A DNA stretch of 55,099 nt from Ruminococcus sp. (GCA_017523285.1 JAFWWU010000135.1:1-55099); one strand, 5' to 3'; numbered from the stretch's first letter, positions 33,988-43,024 are shown. Notes: a model not told the origin generated them from the sequence alone. Numbers and translations are program-made.

Positions 33988-35421
33988 ATGTCTGATATCA
34001 ATTCATCTGTAAAATATATATATTCACTTGCTTCTGAATATGAAGTAAAAGGTATTTCTCCCTCTGAAACAGGACTTTCTTTCAAGGAATATATTAATCT
34101 TTCATTTATGAAATATCTGATATTTCTTGCGGAATATGATAAAACAATCACAAAGGAAGAAGTTTCGCTTATAAACGAATTTCTTGATATGTCACTTACT
34201 ACCGAATCTGTACAGGCTCTTGTTATAGAAAACACCGTAACTCATAACGCCCTTTATGATTCACTTGCAAAAATCGTAAAGCTATTCGTTACCGCTGATT
34301 CTACATTCGGTGTAAAAGACGGAAGCGTTTCGCTTATGTTTATCGAATTTCTCAATAAAATGGCTGTTGAATTCATATCAGCAGACGGAAAATGCGACGA
34401 TAAGCAGGCTTATGCTTCAGCTTCACTCATAACAAAACTCCGTTCAATGAGAAATATCATAATCGGTCAGAGAAAACACATTTTGAATGCTCCTGCCGCT
34501 AAAATAAACAGCACTATCGTTTCGGGAAATACAATAACAAAAAAGAATAACGAAACAAAAGCTGAAAATCCGCAAGTACCTGTAACAGAGAATAATGACT
34601 GTGAAACGCTTGAAGAGCTTATGCAGATGCTTGCTGAGCTTTCAGGACTTGAAGAGGTAAAAAAAGACCTTAACAGTCTTATTAATCTGCTTAAAGTCAA
34701 AAAACTCCGTGAAGAAAGAGGCTTTCCACAGAGTGATATATCGCTTCATATGGTATTTTCAGGCAATCCGGGAACAGGTAAGACTACTGTTGCACGTCTT
34801 ATTTCAAAAATCTATTACAGACTCGGAGTTCTTTCAAAAGGACATCTTGTCGAGGTTGATCGTGCAGGACTTGTCGGCGGGTATGTCGGACAGACTGCAA
34901 TAAAAACAAAAGAAGTATGTGATACTGCTCTCGGCGGACTTTTATTCATAGATGAGGCATATACGCTTTCTACAGGCGGTGCAAACGATTTTGGACTTGA
35001 AGCAATAAATACAATTCTCAAAGCTATGGAAGATAATCGTGACGACCTTGTTGTTATCGTTGCAGGCTATCCCGACCTTATGAATGAATTTCTTGAATCA
35101 AACCCCGGACTTCGCTCACGTTTCAATAAAATTATCAACTTTGATGATTATTCACCTGATGAGCTTATTGAAATATTCAAGAATATCTGTGCAAAATCAA
35201 AGCTTAAAATAAGCGCTGAGGCTGAAAACTATACTTACGGTTTTTTTGAGAAAAGATGCGGAAAGAATATTGCCAATTTCGCAAATGCAAGAGATGTCAG
35301 AAACTATTATGAAAAGGCTCTCACAAATCAGGCAGACAGAATTGCCGATATTCCTGATATTTCAGATGATGAGCTTATGACAATCGAGCTTGATGATGTA
35401 TGCGGAATTACTCTTGATTAA
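33988..35421 (+). CDS. AAA+ ATPase of the SpoVK/CbbX type
   Basis: 477 residues. An N-terminal all-helical region (about 1-160) resembles small helical TerB-like domains but is not firmly assignable. A polar linker (about 165-205) follows, then a AAA+ domain with LAELSGLEEVKKDL, Walker A SGNPGTGKTT (about 259-267), the pore-like VGGYVGQTA, Walker B LLFIDEAY, and the sensor/arginine region NPGLRSRFNK. This matches SpoVK/CbbX/EccA-like ATPases. AGGAGG lies before the ATG, 10 bases after the MATE gene. The target protein is unknown. Confidence 0.85.
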   Translation: MSDINSSVKYIYSLASEYEVKGISPSETGLSFKEYINLSFMKYLIFLAEYDKTITKEEVSLINEFLDMSLTTESVQALVIENTVTHNALYDSLAKIVKLFVTADSTFGVKDGSVSLMFIEFLNKMAVEFISADGKCDDKQAYASASLITKLRSMRNIIIGQRKHILNAPAAKINSTIVSGNTITKKNNETKAENPQVPVTENNDCETLEELMQMLAELSGLEEVKKDLNSLINLLKVKKLREERGFPQSDISLHMVFSGNPGTGKTTVARLISKIYYRLGVLSKGHLVEVDRAGLVGGYVGQTAIKTKEVCDTALGGLLFIDEAYTLSTGGANDFGLEAINTILKAMEDNRDDLVVIVAGYPDLMNEFLESNPGLRSRFNKIINFDDYSPDELIEIFKNICAKSKLKISAEAENYTYGFFEKRCGKNIANFANARDVRNYYEKALTNQADRIADIPDISDDELMTIELDDVCGITLD

Positions 35422-35442
35422 TACAGAATTTTATGTTATACT
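35414..35442 (+). promoter_or_regulatory. Promoter of the cyclophilin gene
   Basis: TTGATT (35414-35419), overlapping the end of the AAA+ gene, 17-base spacer, TATACT (35437-35442). Confidence 0.7.
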
Positions 35443-35473
35443 GTTATTATTAATTGCTTTGGAGGTTTTAACA

Positions 35474-35944
35474 ATGGTTGTTATTGAAATGGAAAACGGA
35501 AAGAAAATTAAAATTGAATTATACCCTGATATCGCCCCAATCTCATGCGAAAACTTTGAAAAGCTTGTAAATCAGGGATTTTATGATGGTCTTTGCTTCC
35601 ACAGAGTTATCAGAGGCTTTATGATTCAGGGTGGTTGTCCTAACGGTACAGGCACAGGCGGTCCGGGCTGGAATATCAAGGGCGAATTCTCATCAAACGG
35701 CGTAAAGAACGACCTCAAGCACACAAGAGGCGTACTTTCAATGGCTCGTTCAATGATGCCTAACTCAGCAGGCTCACAGTTCTTCATCATGCATGAAGAT
35801 GCTCCACACCTTGACGGCAACTACGCTGCTTTCGGTAAGGTTATCGAAGGTATCGAGGTTGTTGACGAAATTGCTGAAACTGCTACAAACAGCGCAGACA
35901 AGCCAATTACTCCACAGATTATGAAAAAGGTTACAATTGAATAA
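35474..35944 (+). CDS. Cyclophilin-type peptidyl-prolyl cis-trans isomerase
   Basis: 156 residues from ATG 35474 (GGAGG 8 bases upstream); the longer open frame has no start signal. Cyclophilin motifs: YDGLCFHRVIRGFMIQGG (catalytic Arg/Phe), GTGGPGWNIKGEF, GVLSMARSMMPNSAGSQFFI and LDGNYAAFGKVIEG. There is no signal peptide, so it is a cytoplasmic folding helper. Confidence 0.96.
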   Translation: MVVIEMENGKKIKIELYPDIAPISCENFEKLVNQGFYDGLCFHRVIRGFMIQGGCPNGTGTGGPGWNIKGEFSSNGVKNDLKHTRGVLSMARSMMPNSAGSQFFIMHEDAPHLDGNYAAFGKVIEGIEVVDEIAETATNSADKPITPQIMKKVTIE

Positions 35945-35963
35945 TCTGTATTGAATTTCACGC

Positions 35964-36000
35964 AAAAACGGTTGTCTTGATTTATAAGACAACCGTTTTA
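35964..36000. terminator. Bidirectional terminator between cyclophilin and the S1 gene
   Basis: Stem AACGGTTGTCTT / AAGACAACCGTT with a 6-base loop, with T after it on the plus strand and TTTTTGC on the minus strand. It serves both convergent genes. Confidence 0.85.
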
Positions 36001-36004
36001 TATT

Positions 36005-36559
36005 TTATCTGAATACAGTTTCTATAACCTTTGCGCTGCCCTCAGGAGTATATCTCCACTCGTCTATATGCTCATCATTCATATAATATTTCAGCTTTGA
36101 AGTATTCTGATATTTTTCGCAGACATCGACGATAATCAGCTTTATTTTCATTTTTTCGGGAATAAGTGATTTTATGTATACGCTTACGCTTTCACCTGTC
36201 CTGATGTCATGACGTAATTCTGCAAGTCCTGCAAGATTGGGAGCAAGCTCAACGAACACTCCGTAATCCTCAACTGAACGTACAATTCCCGAAACAGTTT
36301 CACCTACTTCAAATTGTGCGGCGTTTTCTTCCCATGTTCCGAGAAGCTCTTTATGCGTAAGACATATTCTTCCGTCAATATTGCTTTTTACAACTGCTTT
36401 TATCATATCTCCGACAGCAAATCTGTCAGCAGGATGAGAAATTCTCGATACTGAAATAGTGTCTATCGGAATAAGCGAGGATATTCCGCAGCCTATATCA
36501 ACAAAACATCCGAATTGTTCAAGATGAGTTACTCTTGCTTCAATAATATCGCCCGCCAT
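36005..36559 (-). pseudogene. S1 RNA-binding protein, C-terminal part of a gene split by an in-frame stop
   Basis: 184 residues with two S1 (OB-fold) domains: GDIIEARVTHLEQFGCFVDI to LTHKELLG, then VGETVSGIVRSVEDYGVFVE to about residue 150. There is no ribosome binding site before the ATG at 36559. The frame reads back without interruption to the TAA at 36593-36595 and through it into the piece at 36593-36928. A CAA-to-TAA change would explain the split, since the junction would read RRIAQEQCRSQYINSL. It may be a true lesion, a read-through product or a sequence error. Confidence 0.8.
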
Positions 36560-36592
36560 AAGACTATTTATATATTGACTGCGGCACTGCTC

Positions 36593-36928
36593 TTATGCAA
36601 TTCTTCGTGATAATATTGCTACCTTTTGCCCGTACATATCAGTTTCTATCCTGAGAGCGATAAACCTTACAGGCTTATTCACTCTTGAAATCAATGCTAT
36701 ATCCCTTGTTGAGCCGTCTGCAATACCTATTGCGCCTTCTTCTCTCGGAATAATTCCCTTCATACACGGCAAATCTACAATCAGATTATGATTACTGTCA
36801 CAGACTATTGCTCTTGCTTCAAGCAGATATCCGTTTTTTATTGCTTCACAGAGGTTTTCTTCTCTGCTGATATACTTCTGATTTTCGGGAGTGCTGTATA
36901 AACATCCCTCAGGTCTGAATTTCTCCAT
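36593..36928 (-). CDS. S1-domain protein, N-terminal part of the split gene
   Basis: 111 residues from ATG 36928 (TGGAGG 7 bases before); the longer upstream frame lacks a start signal. It is a partial S1-like N-terminal region (LEARAIVCDSNHNLIVDLPC, MKGIIPREEGAIG). It stops at TAA in the same frame as 36005-36559, so the two pieces were one gene of about 307 codons. S1-repeat proteins bind RNA, commonly in translation. Confidence 0.75.
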   Translation of the reverse strand: MEKFRPEGCLYSTPENQKYISREENLCEAIKNGYLLEARAIVCDSNHNLIVDLPCMKGIIPREEGAIGIADGSTRDIALISRVNKPVRFIALRIETDMYGQKVAILSRRIA

Positions 36929-37019
36929 TTTTATACCTCCACATTTCAATTCCCTACGGAACTTTTTCTGAACATTACATCTTATGTCAAGGGGAGGATT
37001 TTTATTCCTGCAATACGAA

Positions 37020-37385
37020 CTACTTTCTTTGAGTTGATGAATACGAAATATTAAGTCCGCCCATAGCACTTAATATTGATTTTACATTTTCACAGTCATC
37101 GTCCTCACATATTATATAAAGAATAGTCCGACGGTTTCTTTTTGGCTCTTCAACTGTATCCTCTGTCATTTCATATTCAATCGAGGCTGTGATATAGTTG
37201 AATGTTGTAGCCGCAAGAGGCAGGATTGTATAGTGTCTGTTCTTATCGTAAAAAGCCGTTTTTTCAGCCTTTTTATTATATATAAATCCTGTTTTTCTCG
37301 CACTTTTAACGCTTTCTTTAACTCTTTTTGCAGCTATTTCAGCCATATCTATATTTTCAAATTCAACCATTACTCTTGTAAGCAT
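37020..37385 (-). CDS. Unknown protein, 121 residues
   Basis: No family recognised. A good AAAGGAG lies before the ATG, which supports translation. It has an N-terminal strand and helix (MLTRVMVEFENIDMAEIAAK), a basic middle (KESVKSARKTGFIYNKKAEK), a strand-rich region and an acidic segment (YIICEDDDCENVKSILSAMG). The alternating strand/helix suggests a small ferredoxin-like alpha/beta fold. It lies 92 bases upstream of the S1 gene on the same strand and may share its transcript. Confidence 0.6.
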   Translation of the reverse strand: MLTRVMVEFENIDMAEIAAKRVKESVKSARKTGFIYNKKAEKTAFYDKNRHYTILPLAATTFNYITASIEYEMTEDTVEEPKRNRRTILYIICEDDDCENVKSILSAMGGLNISYSSTQRK

Positions 37386-37480
37386 TACAATTCTCCTTTT
37401 AAAATTTAGTCGAGTTTAATATTATTCGTACTCTATTTTTATCATTTTTCCACAAAGATAAAAAAATATACTAAAAAATG

Positions 37481-37509
37481 TTGATTTGATTTGAGTTTTG
37501 AGGTATAAT
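37481..37509 (+). promoter_or_regulatory. Promoter of the DUF951-prfA-tsaC-coaE group
   Basis: TTGATT (37481-37486), 17-base spacer, TATAAT (37504-37509). It is 40 bases before the TTG start at 37549. Confidence 0.8.
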
Positions 37510-37548
37510 GTAATGTGCGTAATATTCTTATTTGAAGGAGGGGTAGCT

Positions 37549-37737
37549 TTGGACGTAAGACCAGGTGATGTTTTAACAATGAAAAAAAATCATCCATGTG
37601 GCTCTGATCAGATGTTTGTCATAAGGGCAGGTATGGATTTCAAGCTAAGATGTCTTGGCTGTTCCAGAGAGTTTATGATACCCCGAAACAAAATAGAAAA
37701 AAACATCAAAAAAATAATGCGTGATACCGAGGGTTAG
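37549..37737 (+). CDS. DUF951 small protein
   Basis: 62 residues starting at TTG 37549, with GAAGGAGGGG just upstream; an in-frame ATG at 37498 falls in the promoter. The pattern DVRPGDVLTMKKNHPCGSDQ, FKLRCLGCSREFMIPR and KIEKNIKKI is that of DUF951, a small conserved Bacillota protein with three cysteines, often near prfA or ribosome-related genes. Function unknown. Confidence 0.85.
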   Translation: MDVRPGDVLTMKKNHPCGSDQMFVIRAGMDFKLRCLGCSREFMIPRNKIEKNIKKIMRDTEG

Positions 37738-37793
37738 CTTTTTTCATTTATTTTCTGATTACTTTATATATTTTTTAGATTGGTGATTGATTT

Positions 37794-38867
37794 ATGTTTG
37801 AAAAATTATTGCTTATGGAGCAGAAATACGAAGAAATAAGCTCTAAGCTTTCCGACCCTGAGGTTATCGGCGATAATAAGCTTTATACTCAGCTTATGAA
37901 GGAGTTTAAAAATCTCACTCCTATTATAGAAAAATATCGTGAATACAAGAAATCTGAAGCGAATTACAATGAAGCAAAAGAGCTTCTTGACGCAGGCGGA
38001 CTCGATAAGGAATTCAAGGAAATGGCTCAGGCTGAGCTTGAACAGGCTAAGACTGAAATAGATTCAGCCGCAGAAGAGCTTAAAATCCTCCTCCTCCCCA
38101 AAGACCCTAATGACGACAAAAACGTTATTATTGAAATCAGAGGCGGTGCAGGCGGCGAAGAAGCTTCACTCTTTGCAAATTCTCTTTACAGAATGTACAC
38201 TATGTATGCCGAAGCAAGAGGCTGGAAACAGGAAATACTCAATGCAAATCCTACTGAGCTTGGCGGCTTCAAGGAAATCAGCTTCTCAATTATGGGTGAC
38301 GGAGCATATTCACGTCTTAAATATGAAAGCGGTGTTCACAGAGTACAACGTGTGCCTGAAACAGAATCACAGGGCAGAATTCATACCTCTACCGTTACAG
38401 TTGCCGTTCTTGTTGAAGCAGACGAAGTAGAGCTTGAAATAAACACAGCAGACCTTAAAATAGATTACTTCCGTGCAAGCGGTGCAGGCGGTCAGCATAT
38501 CAATAAAACAGAATCAGCTGTAAGAATTACTCACCTGCCGACAGGTGTTGTTGTAGAATGTCAGGATGAAAGAAGTCAGCATAAGAATAAAGACAGAGCT
38601 ATGAAAATTCTCCGTTCACGTCTTTATGAGGCACTTCAGCAGGAACAGAACGACAAAATCGCTTCAGAGCGTAAAATGCAGGTAGGTACAGGCGACCGTT
38701 CCGAAAGAATAAGAACCTACAACTACCCTCAGGGCAGACTCACAGACCACAGAATAGGACTTACTATCTATCGTCTTGAAGATATGCTTAACGGAAACTT
38801 AGATGAGGTATTTGATGCGCTCGCTACTGCCGATCAGGCAGCAAAGCTTGCAAATCAGGAACAATAA
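37794..38867 (+). CDS. prfA: Peptide chain release factor 1
   Basis: 357 residues, full length. The codon-recognition P188-E-T190 motif ([15 protein letters not shown]) marks RF1, which reads UAA and UAG. The GGQ motif (232-234, [18 protein letters not shown]) triggers peptide release. tsaC begins 2 bases after the stop. Its start region AGATTGGTGAT is a weak variant of the GATTGGAG element seen elsewhere. It lies just over 1 kb from the S1 gene that is broken by a UAA codon. Confidence 0.96.
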   Translation: MFEKLLLMEQKYEEISSKLSDPEVIGDNKLYTQLMKEFKNLTPIIEKYREYKKSEANYNEAKELLDAGGLDKEFKEMAQAELEQAKTEIDSAAEELKILLLPKDPNDDKNVIIEIRGGAGGEEASLFANSLYRMYTMYAEARGWKQEILNANPTELGGFKEISFSIMGDGAYSRLKYESGVHRVQRVPETESQGRIHTSTVTVAVLVEADEVELEINTADLKIDYFRASGAGGQHINKTESAVRITHLPTGVVVECQDERSQHKNKDRAMKILRSRLYEALQQEQNDKIASERKMQVGTGDRSERIRTYNYPQGRLTDHRIGLTIYRLEDMLNGNLDEVFDALATADQAAKLANQEQ

Positions 38868-38869
38868 TA

Positions 38870-39886
38870 ATGACTACACTTTTATTTAACGAAAATAATC
38901 CCAAGCAGCTTTTACAGGCAGCAGAGCTTATAAAAAACGGCGAGGTTGTAGGTATGCCTACCGAAACAGTTTACGGTCTTGCCGCTGATGCCTGCAATCC
39001 TGACGCTGTTGCAAGAATTTTCAAAGCCAAGGGCAGACCATCGGATAATCCGCTTATAGTTCATCTTGCTGATTTTTCCGACGCTGTGAATTATACTTCT
39101 TATATTCCTCAGCTTGCCTATAAAATTGCAGATAAGTTCTCTCCGGGACCTATTACAATGATTTTTCCGAAAAACGACAGAATCCCGTATATAACTTCCG
39201 GCGGACTTGATACTGTGGGAATAAGAATTCCCGCACATGCAACAGCAAGAAAGCTTATTGAGCTTTCGGGCTGTCCGATTGCCGCACCATCAGCAAATAC
39301 ATCGGGATACCCCAGTCCTACTGAGGCTTCTCACGTAATGCTTGATATGAACGGAAAAATCCCCGCTGTAATTGACGGCGGCAAATGTCAGTGCGGTGTT
39401 GAATCTACTGTTATTTCATTTGATGATGACAATACAGTGAGAATCCTCCGTCCGGGCTTTGTTACAAAGGAAGACCTTCTGACGCTCGGCTGTGAAGTTA
39501 TTGTAGACAATGCCATTTTAAATGAAGTTGCCGAGGGCGAAAAGGTTTCATCTCCAGGAATGAAGTATACTCATTATTCCCCTGCCGCAAAGGTAACTCT
39601 TGTTGAGGGTGACAGTGAAAGCTTCTCTGCTTTTGCAAATAAAAATAAATCCGAGGATACATATTTCCTCATTTTTGATAATGATATTTTAGATAACGAC
39701 TGCAACTTTCTCACATACGGCAGTAACAGCACTCAGCAGGCACATAATATTTTTTCATGTCTGCGCAGGCTTGATGAACTCGGTGCAAAAAAAGTCTATG
39801 TGAGAGTTCCCGATAAAAACGGCGTAGGACTTGCCGTATATAACAGGCTTATAAGAGCCGCAGGATTCGAGGTGATTAAAATATGA
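38870..39886 (+). CDS. L-threonylcarbamoyladenylate synthase (Sua5/YwlC type)
   Basis: 338 residues, the long Sua5 form with the YrdC domain and a C-terminal Sua5 domain. YrdC motifs: GEVVGMPTETVYGLAADA, FKAKGRPSDNPLIVH, SPGPITMIF, PAHATARKLI, APSANTSGYPSPT, GGKCQCGVESTVISF. The Sua5 end begins SPGMKYTHYSP. It makes threonylcarbamoyl-AMP for the t6A37 modification of tRNAs reading ANN codons. The start lies 2 bases after prfA, and coaE overlaps the stop by 4 bases. Confidence 0.95.
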   Translation: MTTLLFNENNPKQLLQAAELIKNGEVVGMPTETVYGLAADACNPDAVARIFKAKGRPSDNPLIVHLADFSDAVNYTSYIPQLAYKIADKFSPGPITMIFPKNDRIPYITSGGLDTVGIRIPAHATARKLIELSGCPIAAPSANTSGYPSPTEASHVMLDMNGKIPAVIDGGKCQCGVESTVISFDDDNTVRILRPGFVTKEDLLTLGCEVIVDNAILNEVAEGEKVSSPGMKYTHYSPAAKVTLVEGDSESFSAFANKNKSEDTYFLIFDNDILDNDCNFLTYGSNSTQQAHNIFSCLRRLDELGAKKVYVRVPDKNGVGLAVYNRLIRAAGFEVIKI

Positions 39887-40554
39887 ACAGCTTAAATGAA
39901 GTTATGGTTGTAGGACTTACAGGTCAGACAGGTGCAGGCAAAAGCACAGTTTCAAAGGTTTTTGCCGAAAACGGTTTTTCCGTTATAAATGCAGATAAAA
40001 TTGCAAGACTTGTCGTTGAAAAGGGCAGTAAATGCCTTGCTGAGCTTGAAGAATCATTTGGTGACGGCATTATAAACGAAAATGATGAATTAAACCGAAA
40101 GGCACTTGCTTCAATTGTATTTTCAGATTCAAAAAAACTTGAACTTCTGAATACAATTACCTATCCTTACATAACCCGTGAAATTCTCAAGCAGATTGAT
40201 AGTCTTTCAGCTCAGGGAGAGCTGCTCATATTACTTGATGCACCAACTCTGTTTGAAAGCCGTGCAGATGATTTCTGCGAGCTTATTATTTCCGTAATCG
40301 CTCATACCGATTTACGTCAGCAGCGTATTATGGAACGTGACAGCCTTACGTCAGAACAAGCTCTTAAGCGTATGAATTCACAGCTTCCTGAAAGCTTCTT
40401 TATTGAAAATTCCGATTTTATAATCAAGAACAATAAATCAATGAAAAATGTTTTTGATATATCAAAGGAAGTTTCGGATAAAATCAAAGAATATTACTAT
40501 AATAAAAACAGCACTCAGCCTGAACAGAAGAACTCCTGTGCGTGCTCTGAGTAA
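39883..40554 (+). CDS. coaE: Dephospho-CoA kinase
   Basis: 223 residues. Walker A GLTGQTGAGKSTVSK, then INADKIAR, a LID region near QQRIMERDSLTSEQALKRM and the C-terminal FIIKNN typical of CoaE. It phosphorylates the ribose 3'-OH of dephospho-CoA in the last CoA step. GAGGTGATT lies before the start, inside the end of tsaC. The tail (QPEQKNSCACSE) is slightly longer than usual. Confidence 0.93.
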   Translation: MNSLNEVMVVGLTGQTGAGKSTVSKVFAENGFSVINADKIARLVVEKGSKCLAELEESFGDGIINENDELNRKALASIVFSDSKKLELLNTITYPYITREILKQIDSLSAQGELLILLDAPTLFESRADDFCELIISVIAHTDLRQQRIMERDSLTSEQALKRMNSQLPESFFIENSDFIIKNNKSMKNVFDISKEVSDKIKEYYYNKNSTQPEQKNSCACSE

Positions 40555-40558
40555 TTTC

Positions 40559-40582
40559 TCGCCTATCGGCGACAGATTGGAG
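40559..40582 (+). promoter_or_regulatory. Hairpin plus CAGATTGGAG translation-start element of the M18 peptidase gene
   Basis: TCGCC (40559-40563) / GGCGA (40568-40572) directly abuts CAGATTGGAG (40573-40582). It has the same architecture as at zapA (21249-21280) with a different stem sequence. Confidence 0.4.
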
Positions 40583-40589
40583 ATATAAT

Positions 40590-41981
40590 ATGTCAGAAAA
40601 AAACGAACTCAAAGAAAAACTCTTTTCAAAAAGAAAAAACGCTGTAACCGATATGTCAGCCGAAGAACTTAAAAAATGCGATAATTTCTGCGAAGAATAC
40701 AAATCATTCCTTGATGCTGCTAAAACTGAGCGTGAAGCTGTGGATTACACAGTTGAAAAGCTTACTGCAAACGGCTTTAAGGAATACAAAATCGGTATGA
40801 AGCTTTCAGCTGGAGATAAAATTTACAGAATAAACAGAGGCAAGGCTGTTATTGCCGCAATTATCGGCAGTGAGCCTATCGAAAGCGGTGTAAGACTTTG
40901 TGCCGCACATATTGACTCTCCTCGTCTTGACCTTAAACAGTTCCCTCTTTATGAAAGCAATGAAATGGCTCTTTTCAAGACTCACTACTATGGTGGCATA
41001 AAAAAATATCAGTGGACAGCTATTCCGCTTTCACTTCATGGTGTAATCATCAAGGCTGACGGTTCAAGTGTTACTGTAAATATCGGCGAAGATGAAGCAG
41101 ACCCTGTTTTCTGCGTTACAGACCTTCTCCCACACCTTGCTACAGACCAGATGAAGCGCAATCTTGCTCAGGGTATAAAGGGCGAAGAGCTTAATATTCT
41201 AGTTGGCTCAAGACCATTCAAGGATAATGAAGAAAGTGAAGCTGTAAAGCTTAATATCCTCAGTATTCTTAACGAAAAATACGGAATTATCGAAGATGAT
41301 TTCATTTCAGCAGAGCTTGAAGCTGTACCTGCATTCAAGGCAAAGGATATCGGCTTTGACAGAAGTATGATAGGCTCTTACGGTCACGATGACAGAGTAT
41401 GTGCATATACTGCTCTTGCCGCAACACTTGACTGCAATTCTCCGAAGCATACGGTTGTTACTGTTCTTACCGATAAGGAAGAAACAGGAAGTGACGGAAA
41501 CACAGGTCTTTGCTCGGCATATCTTAAATATTTCATTACTGACCTTGCCGCTGAATTCGGCATTGCAGGTCATACTGTTCTTTCAGCTTCAGAATGTCTT
41601 TCAGCAGACGTAAATGCTGCTTTTGACCCGACATTCCCTGAAGTTACAGAGAAAAATAACTGCTCATACATCAACCATGGTGTATGCGTTACAAAGTATA
41701 CAGGTGCAAGAGGAAAATCAGGCACTTCTGACGCTTCTGCTGAATTTGTCGGCAAAATCAGACATCTGCTTGATAAGGAAAATGTAATCTGGCAGACTGG
41801 CGAACTCGGTAAGGTTGATATGGGCGGCGGCGGAACTGTTGCGGCTTATATCGCAAATCTTGACGTTGACACAATCGACGTAGGTGTTCCTGTTCTCTCA
41901 ATGCACGCTCCTTACGAGGTTGTATCAAAAATCGACGTATATATGGCTTATAGGGCTTTCTATGCGTTTATGGGCGATTAA
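40590..41981 (+). CDS. M18 family aminopeptidase
   Basis: 463 residues. The di-zinc ligands sit in motifs CAAHIDSPRLDLK, HDDRVCAYTAL and DKEETGSDGNTG, with ECLSADVNAAFDP and the C-terminal LSMHAPYEVVSKIDVYMAYR. This places it with ApeA/LAP4-type M18 aminopeptidases, which remove N-terminal acidic or other residues from cytoplasmic peptides. It is 35 bases after coaE. Confidence 0.94.
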   Translation: MSEKNELKEKLFSKRKNAVTDMSAEELKKCDNFCEEYKSFLDAAKTEREAVDYTVEKLTANGFKEYKIGMKLSAGDKIYRINRGKAVIAAIIGSEPIESGVRLCAAHIDSPRLDLKQFPLYESNEMALFKTHYYGGIKKYQWTAIPLSLHGVIIKADGSSVTVNIGEDEADPVFCVTDLLPHLATDQMKRNLAQGIKGEELNILVGSRPFKDNEESEAVKLNILSILNEKYGIIEDDFISAELEAVPAFKAKDIGFDRSMIGSYGHDDRVCAYTALAATLDCNSPKHTVVTVLTDKEETGSDGNTGLCSAYLKYFITDLAAEFGIAGHTVLSASECLSADVNAAFDPTFPEVTEKNNCSYINHGVCVTKYTGARGKSGTSDASAEFVGKIRHLLDKENVIWQTGELGKVDMGGGGTVAAYIANLDVDTIDVGVPVLSMHAPYEVVSKIDVYMAYRAFYAFMGD

Positions 41982-42148
41982 TAGATGTATTCATGAGATA
42001 TTGCGATTTGCAGTATCCCTGAATTTATAAATAATAATATTAATTTGCAAAGTGTTGTTTATTATAATATAATAATATATTAAAGTAATATTGTGATAAT
42101 GCAATGCTAACTTAAAATACAAGTATTAATTTTAAAGGTGCGATTGAA

Positions 42149-42742
42149 ATGAAAAGTAAAATTTTTAGTTTTCTTCTATATTTGGTAATACTATCAACTA
42201 TCAGCTTTACCGGATGTGACAATAAACCTGATAACAAATCCGATAAAACAGACTCAAATACAAATGAGGATACTGAGCAAAGTAGCACCAATGATTCAAC
42301 ACAGCTGAATTCTACATTGCATTTTAACGGAAAAGACATTACAATTCCATGTAAATTCTCAGAACTTGGTAATGTTGAACTGGATACATCAAGACTGATT
42401 CCTGGTGATAATAATGATGTATATGGTGCTATTTATAAAGATGATAAAAGAATAGGTCGTGTTATGTTGAAGGAGTTTGACGAAAATGATGAAGATGTCG
42501 GAGATAATATCGTCACGTATTTAATGCTGAACCTTGATATGGGATTTAAAGGTGTAGATTTTACTTATCAGGGATTTGCCTATGAAACATCCAAGGAGCA
42601 GATTAAAGATGTCTTCGGAACACCAGACGAAGAATACAATAATAACGTATGCTATTACCTTAAAAATGATGGATATGTCGAATTTGAATTCATCAAAGAA
42701 TTCAGTGAAATCGAGAGTATAGCAATCAAATTGGAATCATAA
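42149..42742 (+). CDS. Putative lipoprotein of unknown function
   Basis: 197 residues. The signal sequence ends in the lipobox-like ISFTGCD (lipid-modified Cys near residue 25, although F at -3 is atypical). A polar Asn/Asp/Lys/Ser linker (about 26-52) follows, then a compact domain (about 55-197) without a recognised family. The stretch YEKS-like YETSKEQIKDVFGTPDEEYN resembles SmpA/OmlA-like or other outer-leaflet modules only loosely. AAAGGTG precedes the ATG. The gene is more AT-rich than its neighbours and stands alone. Confidence 0.7.
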   Translation: MKSKIFSFLLYLVILSTISFTGCDNKPDNKSDKTDSNTNEDTEQSSTNDSTQLNSTLHFNGKDITIPCKFSELGNVELDTSRLIPGDNNDVYGAIYKDDKRIGRVMLKEFDENDEDVGDNIVTYLMLNLDMGFKGVDFTYQGFAYETSKEQIKDVFGTPDEEYNNNVCYYLKNDGYVEFEFIKEFSEIESIAIKLES

Positions 42743-42906
42743 TACGATAATTATTTTCAATTCCACACGATACTTTTTAGTTTTAAAAAATTTATTATGG
42801 CAAAAAGTAAAATTGATGAGATATATTTTTCTCAAAGTATACTGTGATTTGCAATATGAAATTTCCCTGAAAACAAGCAAAAAATCTTAAAAATGCAAAA
42901 AAACTC

Positions 42907-42935
42907 TTTACAAATCGCAAATGCTGTGATATAAT
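42907..42935 (+). promoter_or_regulatory. Promoter of rpsO
   Basis: TTTACA (42907-42912), 17-base spacer, TATAAT (42930-42935) in TGATATAAT context. It leaves a leader of roughly 80 bases. Confidence 0.82.
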
Positions 42936-42941
42936 ATATTT

Positions 42942-43017
42942 ACCGTGTACTTGGATAGGGGCTTGTACCGAACTTTTCACCCCTTTCTATGTTATCGGAA
43001 TAAATTTTTATGAGGTG
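42942..43017 (+). promoter_or_regulatory. rpsO leader, possible S15 autoregulatory RNA
   Basis: AGGGG (42957-42961) can pair with CCCCT (42980-42984), and the CACC just 5' of that strand could instead pair with the ribosome binding site GAGGTG (43012-43017). S15 often represses its own translation through leader structures in bacteria. The link here is inferred from position and pairing, not from a match to a known class. Confidence 0.35.
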
Positions 43018-43024
43018 TTTTTCA

